Positions 44,101-52,233 of a DNA stretch of 64,000 nucleotides are shown one piece after another. Position 1 is the stretch's first letter. Each line of letters starts with the position of its first letter. A program made the translations under genes and the position numbers. The DNA is taken from contig CAMTWO010000014.1 in the NCBI GenBank assembly GCA_947085405.1, positions 54,542 through 118,541 on the forward strand, given 5' to 3'. The notes beneath the pieces are model-generated. The model was not told where the DNA came from, searched no databases, and saw nothing but the letters and a program-made list of their open reading frames with translations. The stretch comes from JASEGV01 sp947085405. GTDB lineage: Bacteria; Bacteroidota; Ignavibacteria; UBA10030; BY39.

Positions 44101-44776
44101 TCAAATGGTATATTCTACCTAATAGCAGCATTCCATCAGTCCGATATTTCGAAGTTCCATCTGCAACAGTTTTAACTTCACGCTTTGCTAAATCGATATT
44201 TCCTTCATCGAAGAACAACTCAGCGAGCGATAAACGTGCAGCCGGTACAAAATCGGAGGAACCGTAATCTTGCAAAATTACGCGTAAATTCTTTCGCGCA
44301 TTTACAACATCGGAAACAGTGCGAAAATATTTTGCCGACAATAACAATGCTTCAGGGGCAAGTGGACTTCGTGGATGGAACACGCGAACTCGCTCGAATG
44401 CCAAAGCTGCTTCGCGATAATTTTCTAAAGCGACGTATGATTCGCCCACTTTAAACCAAGCTTCAGCCGCTTTGTTATGATCGGTATATGTGAGTGCAAA
44501 ATTTTGAAAAGCCACACGGGCATCCTCATAACGTTTTAGTTTGGATAGCGCCATGCCAATGTAAAATCGTGCCTCAATACTTTGATTACTTGCGGGATAC
44601 GAGTTAACAAAATTTTTAAACTGGTCGAGCGCCAAATCTGTTAATCCGTCTTTATATAAATTTACAGCAAGTTTGAACTCAGCACTTTCTTTCGTCTCTT
44701 GCGACACAGAACCGGCAATCAGAATCAAATTCAAAATTATCGGCACTATAATATATTTTATTATTCTCAATATCAT
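41165..44776 (-). CDS. Large exported TPR protein
   Basis: 1203 residues. It has a signal peptide (IIKYIIVPIILNLILIAGSVSQ) and then some 30 tetratricopeptide helix pairs, such as ARFYIGMALSKLKRYEDARVAFQNFA, AEAWFKVGESYVALENYREAA and AKAYDLKGEPQKAISLYREYL. The repeats vary and no other domain is visible. Exported TPR proteins of this size serve as scaffolds at the envelope; here a partner cannot be named. It is preceded by a small hypothetical gene after 12 bases and followed by the 388-residue gene after one base. Confidence 0.85.
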   Translation of the reverse strand: MILRIIKYIIVPIILNLILIAGSVSQETKESAEFKLAVNLYKDGLTDLALDQFKNFVNSYPASNQSIEARFYIGMALSKLKRYEDARVAFQNFALTYTDHNKAAEAWFKVGESYVALENYREAALAFERVRVFHPRSPLAPEALLLSAKYFRTVSDVVNARKNLRVILQDYGSSDFVPAARLSLAELFFDEGNIDLAKREVKTVADGTSKYRTDGMLLLGRIYHLTGQYEEADKLFSKISVDYKGTPAAGLANLELGLSSSNAGDYNKAVEYYKKTVAEKNIDSTVKEKASLEIGIAYYKSNDFKNSSEQFEKFIKIFPKSEKINQALFLSGTSFEGLKNHKAAINSFNQVINSTSDEYKPQAYARASIAAEMLGNVTLSVEYCKRYLEKYPDGEGTQDALIRIGDLVKDRLNDYDRAIIYYEEALQAKPHSYKLSSIKLKIGESYSQAGNYAAASRTFEEILKNYPSDREALAAKENLDRILIYENKNYKSGLDKIAKLLGDFLIGKNRAELAFNLAQVYFDDLKDYQSAVEQYSSAIEAKITGTNLPIAYYNRATAAERATVNSTTKSDLAQNYYSEFIKLFPNDKNSQEAAFNLLSFKLRSAKPEEAEKLLNEFISTSSKSIFITEVYKLLIEQYLQTNKLSDALTVTNLIIKNRSTSESEEYAMMQAAKIYFQSGKMDSAIAFLKNQTEEYPNGTYTVSGLKLLGDILLKNGKPEEAVKVFKKIEEEYYYTEIAQETIEQYVKSLIESIKYDEAIYFIKNRIESDAKNPFAEQINYKLFLAKAYDLKGEPQKAISLYREYLLSEPNAETNVEVYIALGNIMKNQGVTDAAAAYYKLAGKLGSVLANREIADLLFQTERYLEASQQYSALLVSAINEDDKKYYLSKMIVSKLRIDDLKSAQPLILEFSKNYKKSVENLAEMEFEKALIYFRKQDYTAAKKIFTDIADDYDGTRYAPLSEYYLGRILELNKNNTEAIKKYESVLKKYSNSDAIPRVFLALGNINFNGEKYAEAIKYYQQIVDNPDKEGEILRYAMVNLIEAYEATKLNDAALKMARNFIERYPKDASITEQRIKIGILYTRLGYYDQAVMHFQNLLDEAGSDYEAEIRYNLGETYYYKGDYQQGILEFLKVPYLVIQNKKVDWTATSFYMAGQSYERMEKYDQALSMYQQIIDRPGIDATFKAGAQKEIDRVKSIIKRGSN

Positions 44777-44787
44777 ACAACAAATGC

Positions 44788-45258
44788 TTAACTCTGCTTT
44801 AACAAATTTCCTATTTTTGTATTATTATCAATCTCGTAATTTTTGACCCAACTTAAATCTTCAATAAATTTGTGCAAATTTGCAAAACTATCTTGACTGT
44901 TTTGTAAGAAAGTTGTTCTAAAAAATATTCTCTTCTCTTCGGATAAACGACCGCAAATAAATTCCAAATCTTGTTTCATCTTTTCAATCTTGGCTTGATA
45001 TTCTAACAGCAATTTATCTCTATTTTCCGGTTGATCAGTCCGTTTGATTGATTTCAGAGCATTATGTAAAAATTTCGCCGTAAAAATAATATTACTTAGT
45101 TCCCACTGCAAACCATACTCGACGGAACAATCGAAAATATCAAGAATAACATCCGGATAATTAAATTTCCTATTCGAATAGGATTCTATATCAAATATTA
45201 GTTTTTGATTTGAAGCATTCACACTATCTATTTTTTTCTTCTTAATATAATCCAACAT
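44788..45258 (-). CDS. Hypothetical helical protein
   Basis: 156 residues without signal peptide or membrane segment. Composition is polar with many Ile, Leu and Lys, with helix patterns such as YQAKIEKMKQDLEFICGRLSEEKR. No motif was recognised. It lies 30 bases downstream of uvrC and 12 bases upstream of the TPR gene on the same strand, which suggests a common transcript. Codon use looks like its neighbours. Confidence 0.5.
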   Translation of the reverse strand: MLDYIKKKKIDSVNASNQKLIFDIESYSNRKFNYPDVILDIFDCSVEYGLQWELSNIIFTAKFLHNALKSIKRTDQPENRDKLLLEYQAKIEKMKQDLEFICGRLSEEKRIFFRTTFLQNSQDSFANLHKFIEDLSWVKNYEIDNNTKIGNLLKQS

Positions 45259-45288
45259 TTGCCAATTTGCAAAATTTGGGGGTTTCCC

Positions 45289-47199
45289 CTATTCGGCATA
45301 TTCCTGATTTTTTAAGTCTTCACCCTCGTTTATGAAATATTCCTTTATTTTCTCTGCAACCTTCTCACCCACGATTTCGGATAACTGTTCTCGTGAAGCA
45401 AATTTTACACCTTGTACCGAACCAAACGTCTCAAGTAATTCTTTAGCTTTCTTTTTACCGACACCTTTTATCAAATCCAATTCGGTCTGTAATGTTCTTT
45501 TCGTTCTTAATTTTCTGTGATACGCTACGGCAAACCGGTGCGCCTCATCCCGGATTCGCTGAAGGAGTTTCAAGCTCACTGAGGTTTTGAGTATCGATTG
45601 CGGTTCAGATAAATTCGGAAAATATATCTCCTCTAATTTCTTCGCCAAACCTATAACAGGAATATTTTCGAATTTCGAATTTCTTATTTCGAATTTCTTA
45701 ATAACCTCTACTGCGCTCGATAGCTGCCCTTTGCCACCATCTACCATAATTAAATCGGGAAGTTTTTCTCCCTCCTCGATCAATCGGGAATACCGCCGTT
45801 GCACAACTTCGCGCATACTTGCAAAATCGTCAGGACCTGTAACTGTCTTAATTTTAAATCGTTTATACTCGCTCTTTTTCGGTTTTCCGTTTTCAAATAC
45901 CACAAGCGATGCTGCTGAATCTGCTCCTTGAATATTCGAAATATCGAAACATTCGATCCTGTGGGGTAATTTTGGCAAGCGTAAATCTTTTTGAAGGAGT
46001 TCTAATATTTTCGGAATTTTCTCTCCTCGTTTCAACTTTTGAATTTTTAAATCATCGAGAAGATATTTGGCATTCGCCTGACACATTGTAACAAGTTTGG
46101 CTTTGTCGCCAATTTTAGGAACGATGATTGAAACTTTTGATTGCCGTTTTTCTGAAAGCCATTGTTCTATTGTTTCTGTTTCTTCAATTTTACATGGAAG
46201 AAATATTTCTTTTGGATAATAATCTGCTTCCAAATAATAATTTCGTAGGAACTGCGATATTATTTCAGCTTCAGGTTTATCTGCAACACCGCTCATGTAT
46301 AAATGCTGTCTGCCTATTAATTTCCCATCCCTGATTTTAAAAACAACTCCGCAAGCGTCATCCTCTTCAACAGCCACCGATAAAATATCCCTGTCGAGTA
46401 AGTCGGTATCAATAATTTTTTGGCGATCACTGTAATTTCTCAAACCACGAATTTTATCCCGAACTGCAGCAGCGCCTTCAAAATTCATAGCTTCAGCTTC
46501 GGCAAGCATTTGTTTTTCAAGATTGGATATTAAGCCGGATGTTTTTCCGCGTAATACCTGTGCTACTTCGTCAATCATTGCAGTGTATTGCTGCCGAGTT
46601 ACAAGTCCTTCGCAGGGTCCCTCGCATTTTTTTATGTGATAATCGAGGCATACACGTATTTTCTTTTTGCGGATAGTATCGTCATTGATATGATAATTGC
46701 AGGAACGAACTTTGAACACATCGCGTATCATTTTTAAAGATGCGCGCATATTTTTCGCATCGGTAAACGGTCCGAAATATTTAGAACCATCGTGAATAAT
46801 TCGGCGGGTAACAAAAACACGAGGGAATGGCTCGTTCGTTATAACAACGTATGGAAAACTTTTATCGTCCTTCAAAAAAATATTATAACGGGGTTTGAAT
46901 TTTTTTATGAGAGTAGCTTCGAGAATTAATGCCTCGACTTCAGAATCAGTTACAATAATTTCTACATCGGCGGCTTTCGATATCATCGATTCGGTTTTGA
47001 TATCTAAACTTCGCGATTTGTGAAAATACTGCCTTACCCTGCTGCGTAAGTTTTTAGCTTTACCCACATATAATATTTTGCCTTCATCGTTTTTAAACTG
47101 ATATATCCCCGGTTTATCAGGCAGGTTGGAAAGTTTTTCTGGGAGGGAGATGAACTGTGGGGCGATTTTAAAAATTAACTTGGGTTCTTCATCCATCAT
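45289..47199 (-). CDS. uvrC: UvrC, excinuclease subunit C
   Basis: 636 residues. GIY-YIG nuclease domain at the start (LPDKPGIYQFKNDEGKILYVGKAKNLRSRVRQYF, residues about 22-55), a UvrB-binding helix (about 210-245), the RNase H-like nuclease half (HRIECFDISNIQGADSAASLVVF, MVDGGKGQLSSAVEVI, DEAHRFAVAYHRKLR) and a helix-hairpin-helix end (LIKGVGKKKAKELLETFGS). It makes both cuts in nucleotide excision repair. At about residue 505 an extra FEIRNSKFE, encoded by a repeat-like AATTCGAA stretch (45667-45700), lengthens the loop between EVIKK and NIPVIGLAKKLEEIYFP. Confidence 0.95.
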   Translation of the reverse strand: MMDEEPKLIFKIAPQFISLPEKLSNLPDKPGIYQFKNDEGKILYVGKAKNLRSRVRQYFHKSRSLDIKTESMISKAADVEIIVTDSEVEALILEATLIKKFKPRYNIFLKDDKSFPYVVITNEPFPRVFVTRRIIHDGSKYFGPFTDAKNMRASLKMIRDVFKVRSCNYHINDDTIRKKKIRVCLDYHIKKCEGPCEGLVTRQQYTAMIDEVAQVLRGKTSGLISNLEKQMLAEAEAMNFEGAAAVRDKIRGLRNYSDRQKIIDTDLLDRDILSVAVEEDDACGVVFKIRDGKLIGRQHLYMSGVADKPEAEIISQFLRNYYLEADYYPKEIFLPCKIEETETIEQWLSEKRQSKVSIIVPKIGDKAKLVTMCQANAKYLLDDLKIQKLKRGEKIPKILELLQKDLRLPKLPHRIECFDISNIQGADSAASLVVFENGKPKKSEYKRFKIKTVTGPDDFASMREVVQRRYSRLIEEGEKLPDLIMVDGGKGQLSSAVEVIKKFEIRNSKFENIPVIGLAKKLEEIYFPNLSEPQSILKTSVSLKLLQRIRDEAHRFAVAYHRKLRTKRTLQTELDLIKGVGKKKAKELLETFGSVQGVKFASREQLSEIVGEKVAEKIKEYFINEGEDLKNQEYAE

Positions 47200-47237
47200 A
47201 AATATTGCTTCACCAAATTCTTTTTACTCTATAAAGG

Positions 47238-47378
47238 TCAAAGGCAGAATCGTGGCTGACAATTGTCATCTTTTCTGACATTAGCCGAACTTTCTATCAG
47301 ATGTTTAGAATTTGAACCTAATGTTTTATCTCCATTTACAAACCAAATAAAACAGTGAGTATCTAATAAAATATTCAT
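47238..47378 (-). pseudogene. Truncated PIN-domain toxin
   Basis: 46 codons. The start, MNILLDTHCFIWFVNGD, then LGSNSKHLIES, is the usual beginning of VapC-type PIN ribonucleases (acidic Asp in LDTH). After about 33 residues the frame loses the family pattern and stops. A complete PIN protein has some 125 residues, and its later acidic residues are missing. The start codon overlaps the stop of the antitoxin-like gene upstream (ATGA), which is the standard arrangement of such pairs. So this is a dead toxin. Confidence 0.65.
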
Positions 47379-47572
47379 TTCATGTATTCCTCAAAATCTT
47401 TTAATGGTTCATCAAAGTCAGATGAAGTAATAAAATATTTTTTGTGACTACCGAATTTGGGCGTCTTTTTCTTTTTAGATTTTTTATTTTTATCTATTAT
47501 AAAATCGATAAAATTAATGTAAAATAAAGGCATATTATTCATTATTTTTTTCCTTTTCAAATATACAGACAA
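47375..47572 (-). CDS. DUF2281-like antitoxin
   Basis: 65 residues, possibly shorter by 10 or 13 (Met codons at 47542 and 47533). The C-terminal part, FGSHKKYFITSSDFDEPLKDFEEYMK, is that of DUF2281-type antitoxins which precede PIN toxins. It overlaps the truncated PIN gene by four bases. The middle is Lys-rich (DKNKKSKKKKTPK). With the toxin broken, this gene may survive only by chance or may guard against toxins elsewhere. Confidence 0.6.
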   Translation of the reverse strand: MSVYLKRKKIMNNMPLFYINFIDFIIDKNKKSKKKKTPKFGSHKKYFITSSDFDEPLKDFEEYMK

Positions 47573-47604
47573 ATTATAAAGAATATTTTTAACATTCTCA
47601 AATA

Positions 47605-48018
47605 TTATTTTTTTTGGCTCAATTCAATTAAAACTCCGTTTGCAGATTTGGGATGGATAAAGGCAATTAACTTTCCACCGGCGCCGACTTTCGGTTTTTC
47701 ATCTATCAACCGGACTCCCTCTTGCTTCAGACGTGAAAGCTCTTTCTCAATATCATCAACTTCAAAAGAGAGATGGTGAATACCTTCTCCGCGTTTCTCA
47801 AGAAATTTTGAGATTGGAGAATCAGCTGATGTCGGCTCTAATAATTCGATGTGAACTCCCGATACATCTAAAAAAGCAAGATTTACTTTTTGCTCTTCGA
47901 CAGTTTCGAAGTGAACTTCTTCCTGATTAAAAAATTTTTTAAAATTATCAACCGATTCTTTTAAATTATTTACAGCAATGCCGATATGCGAAATATTTGT
48001 GAACATTGATTTATCCAT
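47605..48018 (-). CDS. mce: Methylmalonyl-CoA epimerase
   Basis: 137 residues, a vicinal-oxygen-chelate protein. Pattern: ISHIGIAVNNLKESVDNFKKFF, HIELLEPTSADSPISKFLEKRGEGIHHLSFEVDDIE (in parts), and GVLIELSQ. The metal ligands would be His in SHIG, His in IHHL and Glu in LIEL. It switches methylmalonyl-CoA between the S and R forms for the mutase in propionate metabolism. No mutase gene is within the window. VOC relatives exist, but length and motifs fit the epimerase. Confidence 0.88.
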   Translation of the reverse strand: MDKSMFTNISHIGIAVNNLKESVDNFKKFFNQEEVHFETVEEQKVNLAFLDVSGVHIELLEPTSADSPISKFLEKRGEGIHHLSFEVDDIEKELSRLKQEGVRLIDEKPKVGAGGKLIAFIHPKSANGVLIELSQKK

Positions 48019-48267
48019 TGTTATTCTTTTTAAATATATAAAAAGGGATTGAGAGGAGCAAGAGAGAGTTGGTATTTTAGATTTTTGAGTTTAGATTTTT
48101 GATTTATAGTTTAGATTGGTAATTGGGGCTTGTGGAATACAGGAATAAAATAATAGAACACGGAAATACGCGGATTCAACGGATATACACGGATTGTTAT
48201 CTGTGATAATCCGTTTCATCAGCGTTCATCTGTGTTCTATTGTTACTTCCACTATTCCACTATTATT
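48019..48267. repeat. Intergenic region with inverted repeat
   Basis: No gene seen. A low-complexity part (GATTTTTGAGTTTAGATTTT) is followed by an inverted repeat: AATAGAACAC (48152-48161) with GTGTTCTATT (48232-48241). Between them CGGATT recurs, first as ACGCGGATTCAACGGAT, then ACACGGATTG, and ATCCGT on the other side. This is an intergenic repeat of a type widely scattered in bacterial genomes. Confidence 0.65.
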
Positions 48268-49806
48268 TCACATCCACAAATTCCTATCGAGTGTTCGGTA
48301 TTGAATTGCCTCGCTAATGTGTTCCGGTCTAATGTTTTCTGAACCTGCAAGGTCGGCAATTGTGCGGGAAACTTTTAATATTCTATCATAAGCACGCGCG
48401 GATAACCCTAACTTTGTAATCGCCATTTTTAAAAGCTCTTCACCATCCGAATTGATTTGGCAAAACTCTTTTATATCTTTCGACTGCATATCGGAATTTG
48501 CATACATACCTTTGCGTCCCGCAAAACGTTTCATCTGAATTTTACGTGCCTCAATAACCCGATCCCGGACTTTCGCGGATGACTCGCCCGAAGTTTTGCT
48601 GGACAAGTCCTTATACTTAACTGCAGGCACTTCGATATGTAAATCAATTCTATCGAGCAGCGGACCGGATATTTTTGCCATATACTTTTGAATCTGCATT
48701 TGCGAGCAAGTGCATTCTTTCGCCGGGTCGGTGTAATAGCCGCACGGACATGGATTCATAGAACAAACGAGCATAAAATTAGCGGGAAACTCAAGCGTCA
48801 TCTTTGAGCGACTAACAGTTATCCTTCCATCTTCCAATGGCTGCCGTAGGACTTCCAATACATTACGCGCAAATTCAGGCAGTTCATCGAGGAACAGCAC
48901 GCCGTGATGAGCAAGCGATATTTCGCCCGGACGCGGAATTGTTCCACCACCAACGAGCGCACTATCGGATATTGTATGATGCGGCGAACGATAAGGGCGC
49001 GTTGCAACGAGCGCCGAGTTCGGCGGCAACACTCCTGCTACGGAATGTATCTTCGTTGTCTCGATTGCTTCCTCAAATGTCATAGGTGGTAAAATTGTCG
49101 GAAGTCGTTTTGCCAACATTGTTTTTCCTGAACCGGGGGGACCAATCATAATTATATTGTGAGCACCCGCAGCAGCAACTTCCAAAGCTCGCTTTACATT
49201 TTCCTGACCTTTTACATCGGCAAAATCAATCGTGTATTGCTTCTCCTGAGCAAACACTTCATCCATATCAATCTTGAATGGTTTTAACAACTCGTATTCT
49301 CCATTCAAAAAATCTACAGTTTCACTCAAACTCGTCATAGGATAGACTTCGATACCTTCGACCATTGCCGCTTCTTTGGCGTTTTCTTTTGGAAGTATCA
49401 TCCCTCTCAAATTATTTTTTTTAGCTTCTACGGCAATTGGCAAAATGCCATGAACCGGTCGCAGTGTTCCATCGAGGGCAAGTTCACCTAAAATTATAAA
49501 ATCTTTTAAGAGTTCCGATTTGATATTCTCGGTTGCAGTTAGTATTCCAATTGCTATGGGTAAGTCGTAGGACGATCCTTCCTTCTTAATATCGGCGGGA
49601 GCTAAATTAACGGTGATGCGTAAATGAGGAAGTTGGATGTTTGAATTTTTAATTGCTGCTATTACTCGTTCTCGACTCTCTTTAACCGCATTGTCGGGTA
49701 AACCAACAACGACGAAACTTTGTAACCCTTTTTCGAGATTAGTTTCGACCTGCACTATGTGTGCATTAATCCCATAGGTTGCACTGCTGAGAACTTGCGA
49801 AAGCAT
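48268..49806 (-). CDS. YifB-type Mg-chelatase-like AAA+ ATPase
   Basis: 512 residues from the Met at 49806, where the family start MLSQVLSSATYGINAHIVQVE lies. N-terminal Lon-like ChlI domain (VVVGLPDNAVKESRERVIAAI, LNLAP-like VNLAPADIKKEGSSYDLPIA), then the AAA+ part: Walker A GPPGSGKTMLA, Walker B LFLDELPEF, and CSMNPCPCGYYTD, all typical of YifB/ComM. ComM helps branch migration in natural transformation. The C-terminal helical domain ends in the usual YRTLDRNLW. Function by family only. Confidence 0.92.
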   Translation of the reverse strand: MLSQVLSSATYGINAHIVQVETNLEKGLQSFVVVGLPDNAVKESRERVIAAIKNSNIQLPHLRITVNLAPADIKKEGSSYDLPIAIGILTATENIKSELLKDFIILGELALDGTLRPVHGILPIAVEAKKNNLRGMILPKENAKEAAMVEGIEVYPMTSLSETVDFLNGEYELLKPFKIDMDEVFAQEKQYTIDFADVKGQENVKRALEVAAAGAHNIIMIGPPGSGKTMLAKRLPTILPPMTFEEAIETTKIHSVAGVLPPNSALVATRPYRSPHHTISDSALVGGGTIPRPGEISLAHHGVLFLDELPEFARNVLEVLRQPLEDGRITVSRSKMTLEFPANFMLVCSMNPCPCGYYTDPAKECTCSQMQIQKYMAKISGPLLDRIDLHIEVPAVKYKDLSSKTSGESSAKVRDRVIEARKIQMKRFAGRKGMYANSDMQSKDIKEFCQINSDGEELLKMAITKLGLSARAYDRILKVSRTIADLAGSENIRPEHISEAIQYRTLDRNLWM

Positions 49807-50136
49807 ATTTTCCCTCGATTTTAATTTGATAGAATATAAGGAAGGATTTGTAAAAAACAAAAAACTGACTTGGTAAGTAAGTCGGAGTTGAAATCTCTAC
49901 GAGTCTTCTCTACGAGACCGTAGGTCGACTCGATAGAGTCGTAGACCGACCTAACATCAAGTTATAAACAAATATGCTTGAGATGAATAAGGGCAGGCAT
50001 CGAATTAAAATATTACTGCGGGCTTTGCGTTCGTAGTTTATCCCGCCGACACCTGTCCGCTCGACGATTCGCCTTCGGCGAAGAGTCTTCGACCATCTTT
50101 CTGGCGGAATGGCGGGATTAACAGAAGTTGTGTTTA
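49807..50136. repeat. Intergenic region with nested hairpins
   Basis: No gene seen. Two structures: TAGGTCG (49921-49927) with CGACCTA (49947-49953) around CGACTC-GATA-GAGTCG; and TCCCGCC (50041-50047) with GGCGGGA (50111-50117) around TTCGCC-TTC-GGCGAA (50068-50082). They are GC-rich compared with the flanks. The second one ends about 20 bases before the toxin gene stop and might also end transcription. Confidence 0.6.
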
Positions 50137-50469
50137 TTATCTTCTAATAATCTCAATTACTTTTTCAATAATCAAATTCAATTTATTCACATTGAGCTGA
50201 CCAACTTTATATAACACAATCTCACTGTCTGCTGTAAAAATACGATTAGGTCTGACATTACTTACTTGTTTAAGCCCTCCTATTTCAAAGTCATCATCTT
50301 CAAGCAAAATTGCATAGTTGTCTCTGATAGTTTGGCTGGTTATCTGACAAAGGATCAAGTCATCACCTTCCAAAACCGACAGAACCAAGGCAGGGCGTCT
50401 TTTGGCTTGAGTTAAATCAGAAAAAGGAAAAGGAACAACAACGACGTCGCCTTTTACAAATCTTTCCAA
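50137..50469 (-). CDS. MazF/PemK-type toxin
   Basis: 110 residues. Pattern: KGDVVVVPFPFSDLTQAKRRPALVLS, then ICQITSQ-like LILCQITSQTIRDN, GGLKQVSNVRPNRIFTAD. These are the marks of the MazF/PemK RNA-cutting toxins, with Arg in KRRPALVLS and Thr/Ser in ITSQ near the active site. The gene overlaps the antitoxin gene by 16 bases, so the two are coupled. Complete as far as can be judged. Confidence 0.82.
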   Translation of the reverse strand: MERFVKGDVVVVPFPFSDLTQAKRRPALVLSVLEGDDLILCQITSQTIRDNYAILLEDDDFEIGGLKQVSNVRPNRIFTADSEIVLYKVGQLNVNKLNLIIEKVIEIIRR

Positions 50470-50648
50470 GCTTCATCCTCTTTAGGTTGCAACCAATCTT
50501 TTTTGAGTGAGGTCTCACTCGCGATTGCAGTTTCTATACGTTCTTTGATTATCTTTGTCTTTAGAAATTGAATAAAATCTATCACCTCGTCAAGAAACTG
50601 CTCAGGAATATGTTCAATCTCATAGATTAATATTTCCTTTTTAATCAT
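50454..50648 (-). CDS. Antitoxin partner of the MazF-type toxin
   Basis: 64 residues: KEILIYEIEHIPEQFLDEVIDFIQFLKTKIIKE, then SETSLKKDWLQPKEDEAWKDL. The first half resembles DUF2281-type antitoxins (LLEEVLDFIEFLK), the second is the acidic toxin-binding tail. Overlap with the toxin gene, small size and order (antitoxin first) support the call. GAGGTG is found before the start. Confidence 0.75.
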   Translation of the reverse strand: MIKKEILIYEIEHIPEQFLDEVIDFIQFLKTKIIKERIETAIASETSLKKDWLQPKEDEAWKDL

Positions 50649-50703
50649 CTTTCACCTCTTTGATATAAATAATAACACTTTCTCGAATATAAATTAAAGC
50701 ATT

Positions 50704-52041
50704 TCAGTTTAACTTTTTCAATTCACTTACAAACAAATCCATCTCTCCCTTTGTCCTTTTTTCAGTAACTGCTATCAAAAGACCGGTATCTTTTGAGTCG
50801 AATTGTTTTAAGTCGAGACCGGGCAAAATTCCTTTATCAGATAATAACTTAATAATTTCAGCAGCAGGTTTTGGTGTATCGACTACAAATTCACGGAAAA
50901 TAGGTCCATTAAACCTCAACCGAAAACCGGGAATCTCTACGATGGCAGAAGCTAAATACTGGGCTTTCTGCAAACAAAGATTTGCTACTTCTTGAATTCC
51001 GCTTTTTCCTAAAAGCGCCAAATAAATTGTAGCAGTCAACATCATCAGTCCCTGATTTGTGCAGATGTTCGACGTTGCTTTCTCACGTCGTATATGCTGT
51101 TCACGTGTTTGAACAGTTAACACGAATCCACGTTGTCCGTCGGTGTCAACTGTGATTCCTGAAATTCTGCCGGGCATTTTACGCAGTAAAAATTCCTTTG
51201 CAGCAAAAATGCCTAAATAAGGTCCACCGAAATTTTGCGGACATCCAAAAACCTGACCTTCGCCTACTACAATGTCGGCACCGTATTCACCTGGCGGAGT
51301 TAATATACCGAGTGAAATCGGATCGACAGACACGATGTATAAAGCACCTCCCGCATGCGTCAGGTTGCCGATCTCGTCAACATCTTCAAAGCAGCCATAA
51401 AAATTCGGGTGTTGAACAATTACCGCAGCAGTTTTTTCCGAAATATGGGTTTTTAATTTATCCGGAAGAACTGATCCACGACTCGATACAACTTCGTTAA
51501 TTACTATATCTTGCCCTTCGCAGTATGTTCGTATAATTTTCAGATAATGAGGATGAATTTTACCGGCTATTATTATTTCATTACGTCCCGTGTGGTTTAC
51601 CGCAAGCAGCGCCGCCTCGCCTAATGCTGAACCTCCATCATACATCGAAGCGTTTGCAACATCCATCCCGGTAAGCCGGCATACCATAGTTTGATATTCA
51701 TAAATCGCTTGCAGCGTTCCCTGACTTACTTCGGCCTGATAGGGAGTGTAAGCTGTATAAAATTCAGATCGACTTGTAATAGCGGCTATCGCAGAGGGTA
51801 TAAAATGATCGTATGAACCTCCACCTAAAAAAGATACTATTTTATCCGACGATTTATTCATCGACTCTAAATTTCGAAGTTCGTTTATAACTTCAAATTC
51901 AGATAATTTTTGAGGAATATTTATTTTCCCCTTCATTCGAATTTCAGTTGGAACTGCTTTCAATAATTCTTCAAAACTTGCAACTCCAATTGCTTTTAGC
52001 ATCTCTTGCCGATCAGTGTCGGTGCTTGGTATGTATGACAT
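50704..52041 (-). CDS. gcvPA: Glycine dehydrogenase (decarboxylating) subunit 1
   Basis: 445 residues, the N-terminal half of the split P-protein. Marks: YIPSTDTDRQEMLKAIG, FLGGGSYDHFIPSAI, FYTAYTPYQAEVSQGTLQAIYEYQTM (in parts), NASMYDGGSA, GEGQVFGCPQNFGGPYLGIFA. With subunit 2 (not in window) it decarboxylates glycine using PLP and passes the aminomethyl group to GcvH. It lies downstream of gcvH on the same strand with 190 bases of low-complexity DNA between. Confidence 0.94.
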   Translation of the reverse strand: MSYIPSTDTDRQEMLKAIGVASFEELLKAVPTEIRMKGKINIPQKLSEFEVINELRNLESMNKSSDKIVSFLGGGSYDHFIPSAIAAITSRSEFYTAYTPYQAEVSQGTLQAIYEYQTMVCRLTGMDVANASMYDGGSALGEAALLAVNHTGRNEIIIAGKIHPHYLKIIRTYCEGQDIVINEVVSSRGSVLPDKLKTHISEKTAAVIVQHPNFYGCFEDVDEIGNLTHAGGALYIVSVDPISLGILTPPGEYGADIVVGEGQVFGCPQNFGGPYLGIFAAKEFLLRKMPGRISGITVDTDGQRGFVLTVQTREQHIRREKATSNICTNQGLMMLTATIYLALLGKSGIQEVANLCLQKAQYLASAIVEIPGFRLRFNGPIFREFVVDTPKPAAEIIKLLSDKGILPGLDLKQFDSKDTGLLIAVTEKRTKGEMDLFVSELKKLN

Positions 52042-52233
52042 TTATAATTTAGGATTTAGGATTTATGATTTTAGTTTTTAGGCCAATAATTAAGTTTAAA
52101 AAATAGTTATTGGTTTTAGTTAATTAGTTGCTGGTTGTAGTTTATTGGTTTCGTCAACGAAAAACCATAATTCTACTACCTACTAATTACTACTTACTAC
52201 TTATTTTCTTCTTACTCTTCACGTACAAAAAAA
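52042..52233. repeat. Low-complexity spacer between gcvH and gcvPA
   Basis: TTTAGGATTTAGGATTTATGATTTTAG, TTAGTTGCTGGTTGTAGTTTATTGG and CTACTACCTACTAATTACTACTTACTAC (each given in part) follow one another. No gene and no clear promoter were seen. Confidence 0.55.

Noticed and set aside
47200..47374. Possible tRNA or small RNA downstream of the antitoxin
   Set aside because: The stretch is explained by the truncated PIN toxin frame; no cloverleaf was found.
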